Shown here: positions 17,532 to 27,034 of the stretch, in pieces
How the letters are laid out: every line of letters begins with the position of its first letter
How positions within the stretch are numbered: the stretch's first letter is position 1
Assembly: GCA_964369475.1 (NCBI GenBank)
Contig: CAYJFK010000012.1
Location: 1 to 48,228, forward strand
Direction of reading: 5' to 3'
Source: CAYJFK01 sp964369475
GTDB lineage: Bacteria > Bacillota > Clostridia > Oscillospirales > Feifaniaceae
Length of the DNA stretch: 48,228 bases
The notes under the pieces: generated by a model
What the model was told of the DNA's origin: nothing
Databases searched by the model: none
What the model saw: the letters and a program-made list of their open reading frames with translations, nothing else
Made by a program: the position numbers and the translations under genes

Positions 17532-17915
17532 TTAAATAGTGCTTATTACATCTAAAAAGTAATCGAGCCCTGATTTGCTAAAAAAGAACATGTCTATCTT
17601 CTTTTCCTTAAAGGCCTCCCTGACCTGTTTTGCCGATTTTTGACTGCTTTCTTCGTCAACAACAAATATAATCTTGCAGTTTGGGAGTTTCTCTTTGATC
17701 TCGGCTATACGCAAAAACCACTCTTCTATCGTCAGCGGTGGTTTGCTTCGCACCTCTGCTATAAATATGTCGGCCTCTACACTTTGACAGGTCGAAACAC
17801 ACGAGCCTTCAAAGTTTTGCACGGTTACTGTCAACTCTTTGTCGTTAGATGCTATTGCGTGTCTAAGCGATGCTAAAAAGAGCTCATTTTGAATGTGTAT
17901 TACCACGTTTTTCAT
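17532..17915 (-). CDS. Stand-alone pseudo-receiver protein A1
   Basis: 127-residue protein whose strand/helix pattern matches a response-regulator receiver domain with no output domain. The key residues have changed: the acidic pair after strand 1 reads HIQN, and the phospho-acceptor Asp is Glu54 (DIFIAE where receivers have DLILLD). A Lys is kept near strand 5 (FFFSKSG). Receiver homology is inferred from pattern, not from a search. A GGAGG site precedes ATG 17915. It is the second of two tandem genes, lies directly before the giant gene and is highly similar to 40968-41351. It could act as a phosphorylation-independent partner or anti-regulator. Confidence 0.72.
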   Translation of the reverse strand: MKNVVIHIQNELFLASLRHAIASNDKELTVTVQNFEGSCVSTCQSVEADIFIAEVRSKPPLTIEEWFLRIAEIKEKLPNCKIIFVVDEESSQKSAKQVREAFKEKKIDMFFFSKSGLDYFLDVISTI

Positions 17916-17954
17916 GCTCTGCCTCCTCGATTGTTCTGCCTTTGTACGCTTGCG

Positions 17955-18335
17955 TTACATGGCGGTCACAACATCTGCAATATAGTCGGGCCATGAGGTC
18001 ATGTAGAAAAACAGATCTATCTTTTTATCCTTAAAGGCCTCTTTTACCTGTAGCGCCGACTTAGGTTGATTCTCTCGGTCTGCTATCAAGATAATCTTGC
18101 AGTTTTTCTCTGTTTGTTTTATCTCCTCTATTCGCACATACCACTCCTCCAAGGTGAGGGGCGCACTGTCCTTCACTTCGGCAATGAATATGTCGGGATT
18201 CATGCTTTTGCAATACATATAGCAACTCTCGACTTGCGGCACAAGCTCGACACTTGCTTTTTTTCTGCCCTCCATTGCATGAAAAAGGGCAAAGGCGAGC
18301 AGCTGATTTTGGATATATGCCACTACGCATTTCAT
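17955..18335 (-). CDS. Stand-alone pseudo-receiver protein A2
   Basis: 126-residue paralogue of its downstream neighbour A1, with the same receiver-like fold pattern. The phospho-acceptor position is Glu53 (DIFIAEVKD), the N-terminal acidic pair is replaced by YIQN, and the conserved Lys of strand 5 is lost (FFYMTSWPDYI). AAAGGAGGTGC lies just before ATG 18335. It is separated from A1 by 39 bp and from the upstream response regulator by a terminator. Its closest relative in the window is 41384-41764. Function unknown. Confidence 0.72.
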   Translation of the reverse strand: MKCVVAYIQNQLLAFALFHAMEGRKKASVELVPQVESCYMYCKSMNPDIFIAEVKDSAPLTLEEWYVRIEEIKQTEKNCKIILIADRENQPKSALQVKEAFKDKKIDLFFYMTSWPDYIADVVTAM

Positions 18336-18482
18336 TTGAGCACCTCCTTTAAGTCCCGCTTTAGGCCTGACGCCCCAAAGCCAGGTTGTTTTCCCCTTGG
18401 TTTTTCTCTTTATTTAGTTTAAGAATAGCAAAAACAAAAAAATTCCACATCGTAAAAAGTGCTAGATTACAAAATATTTATA
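18336..18482 (-). promoter_or_regulatory. Likely promoter region of the pseudo-receiver/giant gene operon
   Basis: 147 bp between the regulator's terminator and gene A2. A promoter is expected here because of that terminator. The TTTTTGCTATTCTTAAAC stretch is the best candidate and has an echo (TTTTTTTGCTAAACTT) at the same place in block B, but no consensus -35/-10 is clear. Confidence 0.4.
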
Positions 18483-18531
18483 AAAAATCCTTGTAGTTGC
18501 ATCTGTAAAAGACACGACTACAAGGATTTTA
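18483..18531 (-). terminator. Terminator of the block A response regulator
   Basis: AAAATCCTTGTAGT (18484-18497) pairs with ACTACAAGGATTTT (18517-18530). On the minus strand the stem is followed by TTTTTTAT. It lies just after the regulator's stop codon. Confidence 0.85.
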
Positions 18532-18553
18532 AAACTATATTCACAAAATTTTG

Positions 18554-19186
18554 CTAAACCGTTTCGCCTGTAATGATAAACTTCTTATCGACTACGTCGG
18601 CAACAAGCTGTATAAAGCTGCTATATCCTGTTTTGTTTTGCATGTTGGTCATATGCGTGCTTAGCGTCGAGCGTTTAATGCCAAACTTCTCGCATATCTC
18701 CTCGGCGGAAGCTCCGTTTATTTTTGCTTGCAAAATCTGCAGCTCTTTGGCGGTAAAATCCGAGCTTTTCGCCGTTCCGATAGTGACAATTGGCTGCGAC
18801 TCGGGGTAATATGTATTTCCTGCCATTACACTGTCCATGACCTCTAACAGGCTGATATCCATGTGGTCTTTATACCAAAACCCCTCGCATCCGACCTTTT
18901 GCGCATACTCAACATGACGTTTTTGGATGAGGAATGTGAGAATTATAATCTTGATATGAGGATAGCACTTTTTGACCTGCTCTGCTACTATAATTCCATT
19001 TTCTTTGCCATCTGTGTATATGTCAAGCAGTATCAAATCTGGCGTTTTGCTTCTCAAATGGCTCATAAGCTCGTCTGCGTTGGCTAAACTCTCGAGTAAG
19101 ATATATCTATCCTTTCCGAGCAAAATTGCATATTTCATAAAATCCCTCGAACTTGGTTGGTCGTCGACTATCATAACGTTGTACAT
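18554..19186 (-). CDS. LuxR/NarL-type response regulator, block A
   Basis: 210-residue two-component regulator. The receiver (1-120) has the acidic pair in IVDDQ, phospho-acceptor Asp55 in DLILLDIYTDG and the Lys in FWYKD. The C-terminal helix-turn-helix (about 145-195) reads TAKELQILQAKINGASAEEI then RSTLSTHMTNMQNKTGY, a LuxR-like domain of somewhat unusual sequence. It begins 30 bp after the kinase gene 19217-20926, so the pair is an operon. Its close paralogue is 41954-42589. It likely controls the pseudo-receiver/giant gene operon just downstream. Confidence 0.88.
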   Translation of the reverse strand: MYNVMIVDDQPSSRDFMKYAILLGKDRYILLESLANADELMSHLRSKTPDLILLDIYTDGKENGIIVAEQVKKCYPHIKIIILTFLIQKRHVEYAQKVGCEGFWYKDHMDISLLEVMDSVMAGNTYYPESQPIVTIGTAKSSDFTAKELQILQAKINGASAEEICEKFGIKRSTLSTHMTNMQNKTGYSSFIQLVADVVDKKFIITGETV

Positions 19187-19216
19187 GCTCTATCCTCCCT
19201 ATTATAGCCTTGTTCA

Positions 19217-20926
19217 TCACATATATTTTGCATTTGGAATGGCAAGCGAAAAATGGCAACCTTCCTCCTCGGGAGATATTTTAATCGCACCTCCCTGCAT
19301 GGAGAGCTTTTGCTTTTCAAACAGTTTAAACTCATCGAGATTTAAGCTTTCGCACGGCGCAATGTCTATGGTCAAGACTATTTGTTTTTTGCTATCGCTC
19401 ATTGTGACATAGAGCACATCAAACTCATATCTCGACCACTCGATGACCTTTTGGAATAGGTCGTAGCATAGCAGTGCGGCCTCAAGGCTCGTATTAAATT
19501 TTCCGTTTATTTTAACAGTACATCTTTTGCCGTAGAGCTTTAACAGCGAAAACACTTCCAAAAAAGCCCTTTGCAACTCCTCCGTCGAAATGCATTTTTC
19601 TGTCTGGGCTGTGAGAATAAGATTTACCTTGCGTTTTAGGTATGTGGAGATTATGCCCGTTTCAAAGAGAATACCTTTCATTTCTCCCTCTGTGACATTT
19701 TGGTTTGTCAAAACATCGTTTTTAATTTTTTCACTGTACGGCAGCGCCTCGGCAAGCAAAATGCTTTGGAGTTCACCGAGCTTTCTTGCTCTTGTGGTCT
19801 CTTTCTTTTGCTCATTTTCGTAAGTTAACAAATCAATTTCTTCATTTAGGCTGTTATTTAGCCGCTCGAGCGCTTCTATCGCACTTTTTATCCCCGATAC
19901 ATCGCTGCTCCACGAAACATAGCCACCCTTTATAGGCGAGATATGAAGCAGTGTGTTTTTATCAAGGTCGGTTTTTTTATTTTGTTTTAGTCTTTCAAAA
20001 TCCCCACGTGAAAGCCTCTGTGCATTTTCGGCAGAATAAACCGTGTCGCCTTCTAAGGTTAGTATCTGAGCATTTGTCGTTGCCATTTCAAAAAACTCTT
20101 TGTGACAGCTATTCGAGTGGACCAGCCCCGTCCGAATACAGGCTTCCCAAAAAGCGACCGTCGCCGCACATCCGAATATCGTTGCATCTATAAAGTAATA
20201 TCCGATACCATAGCTTGGGTCCTGTATGTATAGCAATACATACAAAACAATCCCCCCTATTACCAAAACAGGAAGCCTTGCAGCTTTTCTCAAAGCCTTT
20301 GAGCGACTGTGTTTTTTTACGAGCAAAAACATCGAAGCTATACAAGTACACAGGATAAATGCCATTATCGCATAATAGCCTACTCCATAACTGTACTTTT
20401 GCCCGTATGGGCGTATCGTTAAATCAAAATCATTGAAAACGAGCATATGAAAATCATTTGTCAAGACGAGAAGTATTAGTAAAATAGCGGGAATGAAAAG
20501 CAATTCCCATTTTTTACTCGGACAATAACCTTCATCTTCTCCTACACATAGCGCTGTGAAGAAAAATAAAAGCGGTATCATAACCATTGGGATATAATAC
20601 ATATACCACGCAAGCCTGTCACAGAGTGCCACCTTTACAAAGCCTGCCCATTTGACAGCTCGAACACTCGCCCAAAAAATTATATTCACACCGATTAGCA
20701 TGAGATATGTTCGAACATGTCTTTGCATAATTCGGTTGTATACGCTTACTGTCCATGTTGCAAAAAGTCCAATGTAGATGCCAATCGAGAGTACAAATGT
20801 AAATGAGTAAAAAAGCACGAAGTTATACGGTAACCGTCTGTGCAATGTTCCGATGGTCGTTGAAAAAAATAAAAGAAAAACAAAGAGCAAGACTTTAACA
20901 GCAGGTTTAAATTCTATTTTATTCAT
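19217..20926 (-). CDS. Seven-transmembrane sensor protein with degenerate kinase domain
   Basis: 569-residue membrane sensor. About seven hydrophobic segments fill residues 9-235, like the 7TM sensor region of Firmicute histidine kinases. A PAS-like segment (about 270-335) and a coiled coil (ALERLNNSLNEEIDLLTYEN) follow. The C-terminal part resembles a HATPase_c fold (GGAIKISPEEEG, FSLAIP). I do not see a convincing H-box histidine, and the usual N-box and DxGxG motif are not evident, so classical autophosphorylation is doubtful. It forms an operon with the regulator 18554-19186 and has a strong promoter upstream. Confidence 0.78.
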   Translation of the reverse strand: MNKIEFKPAVKVLLFVFLLFFSTTIGTLHRRLPYNFVLFYSFTFVLSIGIYIGLFATWTVSVYNRIMQRHVRTYLMLIGVNIIFWASVRAVKWAGFVKVALCDRLAWYMYYIPMVMIPLLFFFTALCVGEDEGYCPSKKWELLFIPAILLILLVLTNDFHMLVFNDFDLTIRPYGQKYSYGVGYYAIMAFILCTCIASMFLLVKKHSRSKALRKAARLPVLVIGGIVLYVLLYIQDPSYGIGYYFIDATIFGCAATVAFWEACIRTGLVHSNSCHKEFFEMATTNAQILTLEGDTVYSAENAQRLSRGDFERLKQNKKTDLDKNTLLHISPIKGGYVSWSSDVSGIKSAIEALERLNNSLNEEIDLLTYENEQKKETTRARKLGELQSILLAEALPYSEKIKNDVLTNQNVTEGEMKGILFETGIISTYLKRKVNLILTAQTEKCISTEELQRAFLEVFSLLKLYGKRCTVKINGKFNTSLEAALLCYDLFQKVIEWSRYEFDVLYVTMSDSKKQIVLTIDIAPCESLNLDEFKLFEKQKLSMQGGAIKISPEEEGCHFSLAIPNAKYM

Positions 20927-20943
20927 TGCTTTCCCTCTCTTTT

Positions 20944-20995
20944 CCTACGGCGATAGATACAAACCGAAACCTACGGTGATAGATGTAATCTGCAA
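20944..20995. repeat. Two direct repeats of a 26-bp unit
   Basis: CCTACGGCGATAGATAC at 20944 and CCTACGGTGATAGATGT at 20970 begin two tandem 26-bp units in the 5' untranslated region of the sensor gene. Similar words (GGTAATAGATGCAATCC and its inverse) occur at 216-268. They could be a regulator binding site or a small dispersed repeat. Confidence 0.5.
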
Positions 20996-21022
20996 CACTA
21001 TTACAAAGTTCACCATGTTAAC

Positions 21023-21051
21023 ATTATAAAAAAATTGTGCAACTATGTCAA
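21023..21051 (-). promoter_or_regulatory. Promoter of the block A sensor/regulator operon
   Basis: On the minus strand TTGACA (21051-21046), 17 bp, TATAAT (21028-21023): a full-consensus sigma-A promoter about 100 nt upstream of the sensor start. Confidence 0.88.
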
Positions 21052-21077
21052 ATTTGTTATATATTTATTAATTTTGT

Positions 21078-21107
21078 TTTAAGTAGGTTTAAGGTTTGTG
21101 GTATAAT
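21078..21107 (+). promoter_or_regulatory. Promoter P1 with TTTAAG direct repeats
   Basis: Two TTTAAG half-sites (21078-21083 and 21088-21093, period 10 bp) cover the -35 position of a promoter with TATAAT at 21102-21107. Tandem half-sites one helical turn apart in place of a -35 are typical of activation by an OmpR-type regulator, such as the one encoded immediately downstream. Confidence 0.7.
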
Positions 21108-21128
21108 ATAAGATAAGAGGTGAAGAAT

Positions 21129-21797
21129 ATGCGACTATTACTATGCGAAGATGAAAAAGAGCTTTCCAACGCTCTTGTTAAAATACTTAAGCACTACAAC
21201 TATGCCGTCGATGCGGTTTATGATGGCGAGGAAGCGCTGATTTTTTTAGAAGCTGAAAATTACGATGCTGTAATTTTGGACATAATGATGCCAAAGGTAG
21301 ACGGACTTACTGTACTAAAAAAAGTTCGTGAAAAAGGCAATCTTATTCCAATTATTATGCTAACGGCAAAATCCCAAGTCGACGACAAAGTAACAGGTCT
21401 TGATTTAGGTGCGAATGATTATCTTACAAAGCCATTTGAAACAAAAGAGCTTCTTGCAAGACTAAGAGCAATCACAAGAACGACGAGCGACAGCAGCTCA
21501 TCTATATTAACTGTTGGGGATATATGCTTAAACAGAAAAACCTTTGAACTTTATAGCGACAAAAATTCGTTTAAATTGGCGAGCAAAGAGTTTCAAATGA
21601 TCGAAATGCTAATGATGAACAAAGGTCATATAATACCGACCGAGCGCTTTATGGAAAAAATTTGGGGATATGAAAGCGAAGCTGAGATAAATGTTGTTTG
21701 GGTATATATTTCATATCTTAGAAAGAAGCTGACATTACTTGAAAGCAGTGTAAAAATTAAAGCCACACGCAATACCGGATATTCTTTGGAGGTGTGA
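21129..21797 (+). CDS. OmpR-family response regulator
   Basis: 222-residue regulator with an intact receiver (CEDE acidic cluster, Asp51 in VILDIMMPKVDG, Lys in LTKPFE) and a winged-helix DNA-binding domain (about 125-222, ending VKIKATRNTGYSLEV). ATG 21129 is chosen because AGAGGTG lies 6 nt upstream; a GTG nine bases earlier is inside that site. The kinase gene starts 1 bp after the stop. It probably autoregulates and binds the TTTAAG repeats at 21078, 22994 and 23655. Confidence 0.95.
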   Translation: MRLLLCEDEKELSNALVKILKHYNYAVDAVYDGEEALIFLEAENYDAVILDIMMPKVDGLTVLKKVREKGNLIPIIMLTAKSQVDDKVTGLDLGANDYLTKPFETKELLARLRAITRTTSDSSSSILTVGDICLNRKTFELYSDKNSFKLASKEFQMIEMLMMNKGHIIPTERFMEKIWGYESEAEINVVWVYISYLRKKLTLLESSVKIKATRNTGYSLEV

Positions 21798-21798
21798 T

Positions 21799-22998
21799 AT
21801 GCTCAAAAAACTACAAAGAAAATTTGTGTTGCTTACAACCTTGATAAGCATTGTAGTTATGCTTCTTATTGCTGTTTCAATAAATGCGGTTAACTATATG
21901 TCAATTTTAAATGGTGCAGATGATGTTTTAAACCTGCTCGCAGAGGGCGATTTGAGGGTAGGTCATCCATTCAATAACAATGGTCATTTTCCAAAAGAGA
22001 TCGTTTTTACAACAAGATTTTTTACCGTACGAACAAATGCTAACGACGAGATCGACTATATCGACACCAAAAGCATTAGTTCTGTTACGTCCGACCAAGC
22101 TATGGAATATACCTTACTTGTAAATCAAACCGAAGAGGGCACAGGTACAATTGATGATTTTAGATATATCAAGACCGCAAATTCGATAGGATACACATAT
22201 TTCTTCCTTGACATCGAAGAGGATTTGATGGGCTTTGAAACATATATGTTATATTCGGTAATCATTGTTTTGGGAGCGGTTGTCTCTATCTTTATTTTGT
22301 CAGTGCTTCTCTCCAAAAAAGCAGTTTCGCCTATTGCAGATAGCTTCGAGAGGCAAAAAGGCTTTATAACAAATGTTAGCCATGAATTTAAAACACCACT
22401 TGCAATAATAAAAGCAGACTGCGATGTAATCGAAATTGAAAATGGCGAGGGCGAATGGACAAATAGCATTAAAACGCAAATTTCAAAACTTGATGTCCTT
22501 GTAGAAAACCTTATATCACTTGCAAAACTTGATGAAAAGGTCGAAATAATTAAAACAGATTTCTCATTATCCGACACAGTAGCCGATACAGCAAATGAGT
22601 TTTCTTCGGCGCTAAAGAATACCGAGCGAAGCTTATGCTTAGAGATAAAGCAAAATATTTCTTATTATGGCGACGAGGCGCTTATAAGAAATGTAATTAC
22701 TACTCTTACAGAAAATGCCATTAAGTATTCGTTGCCCGATACCGAGCTTAAGATTTCACTAAACACAAGTGGAAATAAAAAGATCTTTAGCATAGAAAAT
22801 GCTTGCGAGGATATAGAGATCGGAAAACACAACGACTGGTTCGAGCGTTTTTATCGTGGTGATAAATCACGAAACAGTCAAACAAAAGGGTTTGGAATTG
22901 GGTTATCTATTGCAAAAAGTATATGCGACTTGCACGGAGCTAAGATTTCGGCCGAGAGTAAAACAGGAAGAGAAATAATTATAACTATAATTTTTTAA
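21799..22998 (+). CDS. Sensor histidine kinase
   Basis: 399-residue membrane histidine kinase paired with the regulator 21129-21797. Membrane segments lie near 10-35 and 148-172, bracketing an extracellular sensor domain of about 110 residues. The H-box is NVSHEFKTPLA with His195, followed by the N-box ENAIKYS and G2 box GFGIGLSIAK. The usual DxGxG motif is replaced (NACEDIEIG), so the ATP lid is atypical but the core is intact. It starts 1 bp after the regulator, and GGAGG lies inside the regulator's end. The stimulus is unknown; the downstream targets suggest envelope or phosphate status. Confidence 0.93.
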   Translation: MLKKLQRKFVLLTTLISIVVMLLIAVSINAVNYMSILNGADDVLNLLAEGDLRVGHPFNNNGHFPKEIVFTTRFFTVRTNANDEIDYIDTKSISSVTSDQAMEYTLLVNQTEEGTGTIDDFRYIKTANSIGYTYFFLDIEEDLMGFETYMLYSVIIVLGAVVSIFILSVLLSKKAVSPIADSFERQKGFITNVSHEFKTPLAIIKADCDVIEIENGEGEWTNSIKTQISKLDVLVENLISLAKLDEKVEIIKTDFSLSDTVADTANEFSSALKNTERSLCLEIKQNISYYGDEALIRNVITTLTENAIKYSLPDTELKISLNTSGNKKIFSIENACEDIEIGKHNDWFERFYRGDKSRNSQTKGFGIGLSIAKSICDLHGAKISAESKTGREIIITIIF

Positions 22999-23024
22999 AG
23001 TAAGTTTAAAGTCTATACTATAAA
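22994..23024 (+). promoter_or_regulatory. Promoter P2 with TTTAAAG direct repeats
   Basis: TTTAAAG at 22994-23000 and again at 23005-23011 (period 11 bp), followed after 7 bp by TATAAA (23019-23024). The layout matches P1 and P3. It overlaps the stop codon of the kinase gene and would start the (p)ppGpp synthetase-like gene. Confidence 0.6.
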
Positions 23025-23058
23025 ATCACCTTACAATGAGTTGTGAGGTGATTTTTTT
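23022..23058 (+). terminator. Terminator of the two-component operon, overlapping the next gene's start
   Basis: AAATCACCTTACAA (23023-23036) pairs with TTGTGAGGTGATTT (23041-23054) with one G-T pair and a TGAG loop, followed by seven T to 23058. The right arm contains the ribosome site of the next gene. Confidence 0.85.
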
Positions 23059-23638
23059 GCATCTTAACCTAGAAGATTTGGATTTTTACAAAGATTATTA
23101 CAGCATAATTGATAGAACAATACAAAGAGTATCAGACTTAATTTCTTGTCAGTGCAGCGGTGATATCGAACATATAAAGACACGAGTTAAGTCAGAAAAA
23201 AGCACAAAGGCAAAACTGGCAAAACTCGGCCTTGACACAACAATAGAAAGTGCGCTTAGTAGTCTGCACGATATAATTGGCTTTCGTATTGTTTGTAGAT
23301 TTTTAGAAGATGTCTATACCACAGCTAACAAAATCGAAAAACAGTTTGGATTTAAACATATAATAAGCAAAGACTATATAAAACATCCAAAAGAAAATGG
23401 ATACCGTAGTTATCATATTATTTTGGAAGTGGAAATTGATAATGTACATATTCCCATTGAAATTCAAATACGCACAATTTCTCAAGATTCTTGGGCGAGT
23501 TTGGAGCACAATATGAAGTATAAAAAAGAAATACAAAATACAAATGTGATTAAGTCTGAGTTAAAAAGACTCGCAGATGAAATGGCATCGGCAGATGTTT
23601 GTATGCAGACCCTAAGAGAGCTTATTGTTATTTCTTAA
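23057..23638 (+). CDS. Small alarmone synthetase-like protein (RelA/SpoT synthetase domain)
   Basis: 193-residue protein made almost entirely of a RelA/SpoT nucleotidyltransferase domain, as in the RelQ/RelP single-domain (p)ppGpp synthetases. Conserved elements are RVKSEKSTKAKL, DIIGFRIVCRF with the metal-binding Asp, ENGYRSYHII, and EIQIRTISQDSWASLEHNMKYK. No hydrolase, TGS or ACT domain is present. The TTG start at 23057 is preferred because GAGGTG lies 6 nt upstream; the in-frame ATG at 23036 has no ribosome site and lies in the preceding terminator. It has its own TTTAAAG-type promoter. Product class is confident; that it makes (p)ppGpp in vivo is inferred. Confidence 0.86.
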   Translation: MHLNLEDLDFYKDYYSIIDRTIQRVSDLISCQCSGDIEHIKTRVKSEKSTKAKLAKLGLDTTIESALSSLHDIIGFRIVCRFLEDVYTTANKIEKQFGFKHIISKDYIKHPKENGYRSYHIILEVEIDNVHIPIEIQIRTISQDSWASLEHNMKYKKEIQNTNVIKSELKRLADEMASADVCMQTLRELIVIS

Positions 23639-23654
23639 AAACAATTTTTACATT

Positions 23655-23686
23655 TTTAAGTTAAATTAAGGTTTGGAAAATATAAT
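23655..23686 (+). promoter_or_regulatory. Promoter P3 with TTTAAG/ATTAAG direct repeats
   Basis: TTTAAG (23655-23660) and ATTAAG (23665-23670), period 10 bp, then TATAAT (23681-23686). After the second half-site P3 shares GTTTG with P1. It drives the polyphosphate polymerase operon. Confidence 0.68.
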
Positions 23687-23719
23687 GAACTTGTAAAACA
23701 CAAAAAGGAGTGATTATGT

Positions 23720-24445
23720 ATGACACAAACAAACTTTAAGCGACATGAGCTTAAATATATCTTAACGGTAGAGCAGTATGAAATGTTGCTTGACAATATG
23801 CCATACAATATGAAACTTGACAAATACGGCAGGCACAAAATCTCCAATGTATATTTTGACACCGACGATTATAGGGTGATAAGACATTCTTTGGAAAAGC
23901 CAAAGTACAAAGAAAAACTGCGTGTTCGCTGCTACGGAGAGCCGAGCGAAGATGCTATTGCTTTTATAGAACTAAAGAAGAAGTTTAACGGAGTTGTCTA
24001 TAAAAGAAGGGTTTATTCCGAGCAAAGTAAGGTCTTTGCCTACCTATGCAGTGGCGCTGATACTGTGGAGCAGTCGCAGATACTCAGCGAGATTGATTAT
24101 TTCATAAACAGCTATGACGACATAAAACCAAAGGTTCATTTATCCTACGAGCGAGAAGCATTTTTTTCTACACTCGATGAAAATTTTAGGCTGACATTTG
24201 ATTTTAATATAATGGCAAGGGAGAGCAATGTGTCACTTTATAGCAGTGATGATGATATTGCAGTTTTACCCGATGAATATGTTTTACTTGAGGTCAAAAC
24301 GGTAATGGGTCTTCCCTACTGGTTTTTAGAGTTTTTAAGCGAGAACCGCATTTACAAAACTTCCTTTTCCAAATACGGAATGGCATATCAAACATACTTT
24401 ATGCCGCAGCTTGTAAGTAGTCTAAGGAGGATAAGCAATGCTTAA
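23720..24445 (+). CDS. Polyphosphate polymerase domain (VTC-like) protein
   Basis: 241-residue protein of the VTC tunnel fold that in yeast Vtc4 polymerises polyphosphate from ATP. The basic strands expected to line the tunnel are visible: FKRHELKYIL at the start, EKLRVRCYG, FIELKKKFNGVVYKRR, and the acidic VLLEVKT plus a late SFSKYGMAY. A GGAG site lies about 10 nt before ATG 23720. The downstream DUF4956 gene overlaps by 8 bp. This three-gene set with DUF4956 and a secreted carbohydrate-binding protein recurs in Firmicutes; the CotH kinase often found with it is absent here. Confidence 0.9.
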   Translation: MTQTNFKRHELKYILTVEQYEMLLDNMPYNMKLDKYGRHKISNVYFDTDDYRVIRHSLEKPKYKEKLRVRCYGEPSEDAIAFIELKKKFNGVVYKRRVYSEQSKVFAYLCSGADTVEQSQILSEIDYFINSYDDIKPKVHLSYEREAFFSTLDENFRLTFDFNIMARESNVSLYSSDDDIAVLPDEYVLLEVKTVMGLPYWFLEFLSENRIYKTSFSKYGMAYQTYFMPQLVSSLRRISNA

Positions 24446-25130
24446 TGAGATTTTCGGCAGTGTTTTTGAAACTACCGCCACAATGAATTTAAACATAACA
24501 GATTTTATAATCTGCATGGCATCTGCAATAATCTTAGGTCTATTTATGGCAAAGATCTATGCATTCAAAACAAAAAGCACAAAGAGTTTTGTGGCTACCC
24601 TTGCTCTGTTGCCACTTGCGGTTGCAATGGTTATTATTATGGTCAACGGAAACATCGGTGCAGGTGTTGCCGTTGCAGGGGCATTTAGTCTCGTTAGGTT
24701 TCGCTCTGTTCCAGGTACTGCAAAGGAGATCATTGCAATTTTCACGGCGATGTGCACAGGGCTTACAGTCGGTATGGGTTATATAGGCTTTGCAACACTG
24801 TTTTCTGTTATTGCTTGCCTCTTTGCGCTCTTCTTAAATATCACAAACTTTGGAGAAGAAAAAAACAACGGAAGTCGCACACTTCAGATAACTATTCCCG
24901 AAAACCTTAACTACACCGATGTATTTGATGATATTTTTAAAAACTTCACAAAGGAGGCCAAACTAATATCTGCAAAAACCACCAACATGGGAAGCTTATT
25001 TAAATTAAGCTATGACATAGAGCTTAAGGATGTAGCGTTAGAAAAACAATTTGTCGATCAACTTAGATGCCGAAACGGCAATCTTGAAATCATTATAAGC
25101 AGACAAGAACTATTTATAAACGGATTATAG
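24438..25130 (+). CDS. DUF4956 domain membrane protein
   Basis: 230-residue membrane protein with about four hydrophobic segments (near 20-43, 52-68, 72-85 and 100-135) and the family signature RFRSVPGTAKEI (87-98). The C-terminal 90 residues form a soluble domain, presumably cytoplasmic. It overlaps the polymerase gene by 8 bp with AGGAGG ahead of its ATG, so the two are translationally coupled. Family function is not established; by analogy it may anchor the polymerase at the membrane or move its product. Confidence 0.88.
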   Translation: MLNEIFGSVFETTATMNLNITDFIICMASAIILGLFMAKIYAFKTKSTKSFVATLALLPLAVAMVIIMVNGNIGAGVAVAGAFSLVRFRSVPGTAKEIIAIFTAMCTGLTVGMGYIGFATLFSVIACLFALFLNITNFGEEKNNGSRTLQITIPENLNYTDVFDDIFKNFTKEAKLISAKTTNMGSLFKLSYDIELKDVALEKQFVDQLRCRNGNLEIIISRQELFINGL

Positions 25131-25143
25131 AAAGGTATTTATT

Positions 25144-26964
<1,821 letters not shown>

Positions 26965-27009
26965 CATCGTTACTCTTAATGTGTTTTATAATCCAAAAAT
27001 AACAGCAAA

Positions 27010-27034
27010 AAGCCTATCCAAAACGGATAGGCTT
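27010..27034 (+). terminator. Terminator of the polyphosphate polymerase operon
   Basis: AAGCCTATCC (27010-27019) pairs with GGATAGGCTT (27025-27034). The expected T-tract is interrupted: a MITE-like repeat begins at the very next base. Confidence 0.75.

Larger units (their letters stand above)
11551..19186 (-). repeat. Paralogous cassette, copy A (partner 34923-42589)
   Basis: Response regulator, terminator, two pseudo-receivers, structured leader and giant dockerin gene occur here and at 34923-42589 in the same order, on the same strand and with similar spacing (39 and 32 bp between pseudo-receivers; 215 and 216 nt leaders). Copy A additionally has a sensor gene upstream. Confidence 0.85.

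Noticed and set aside
18336..18482. Sigma-54 type promoter (GG...GC elements before the pseudo-receiver genes)
   Set aside because: The GG and GC elements are 15 nt apart where sigma-54 requires about 10, and the regulators lack an AAA+ domain.
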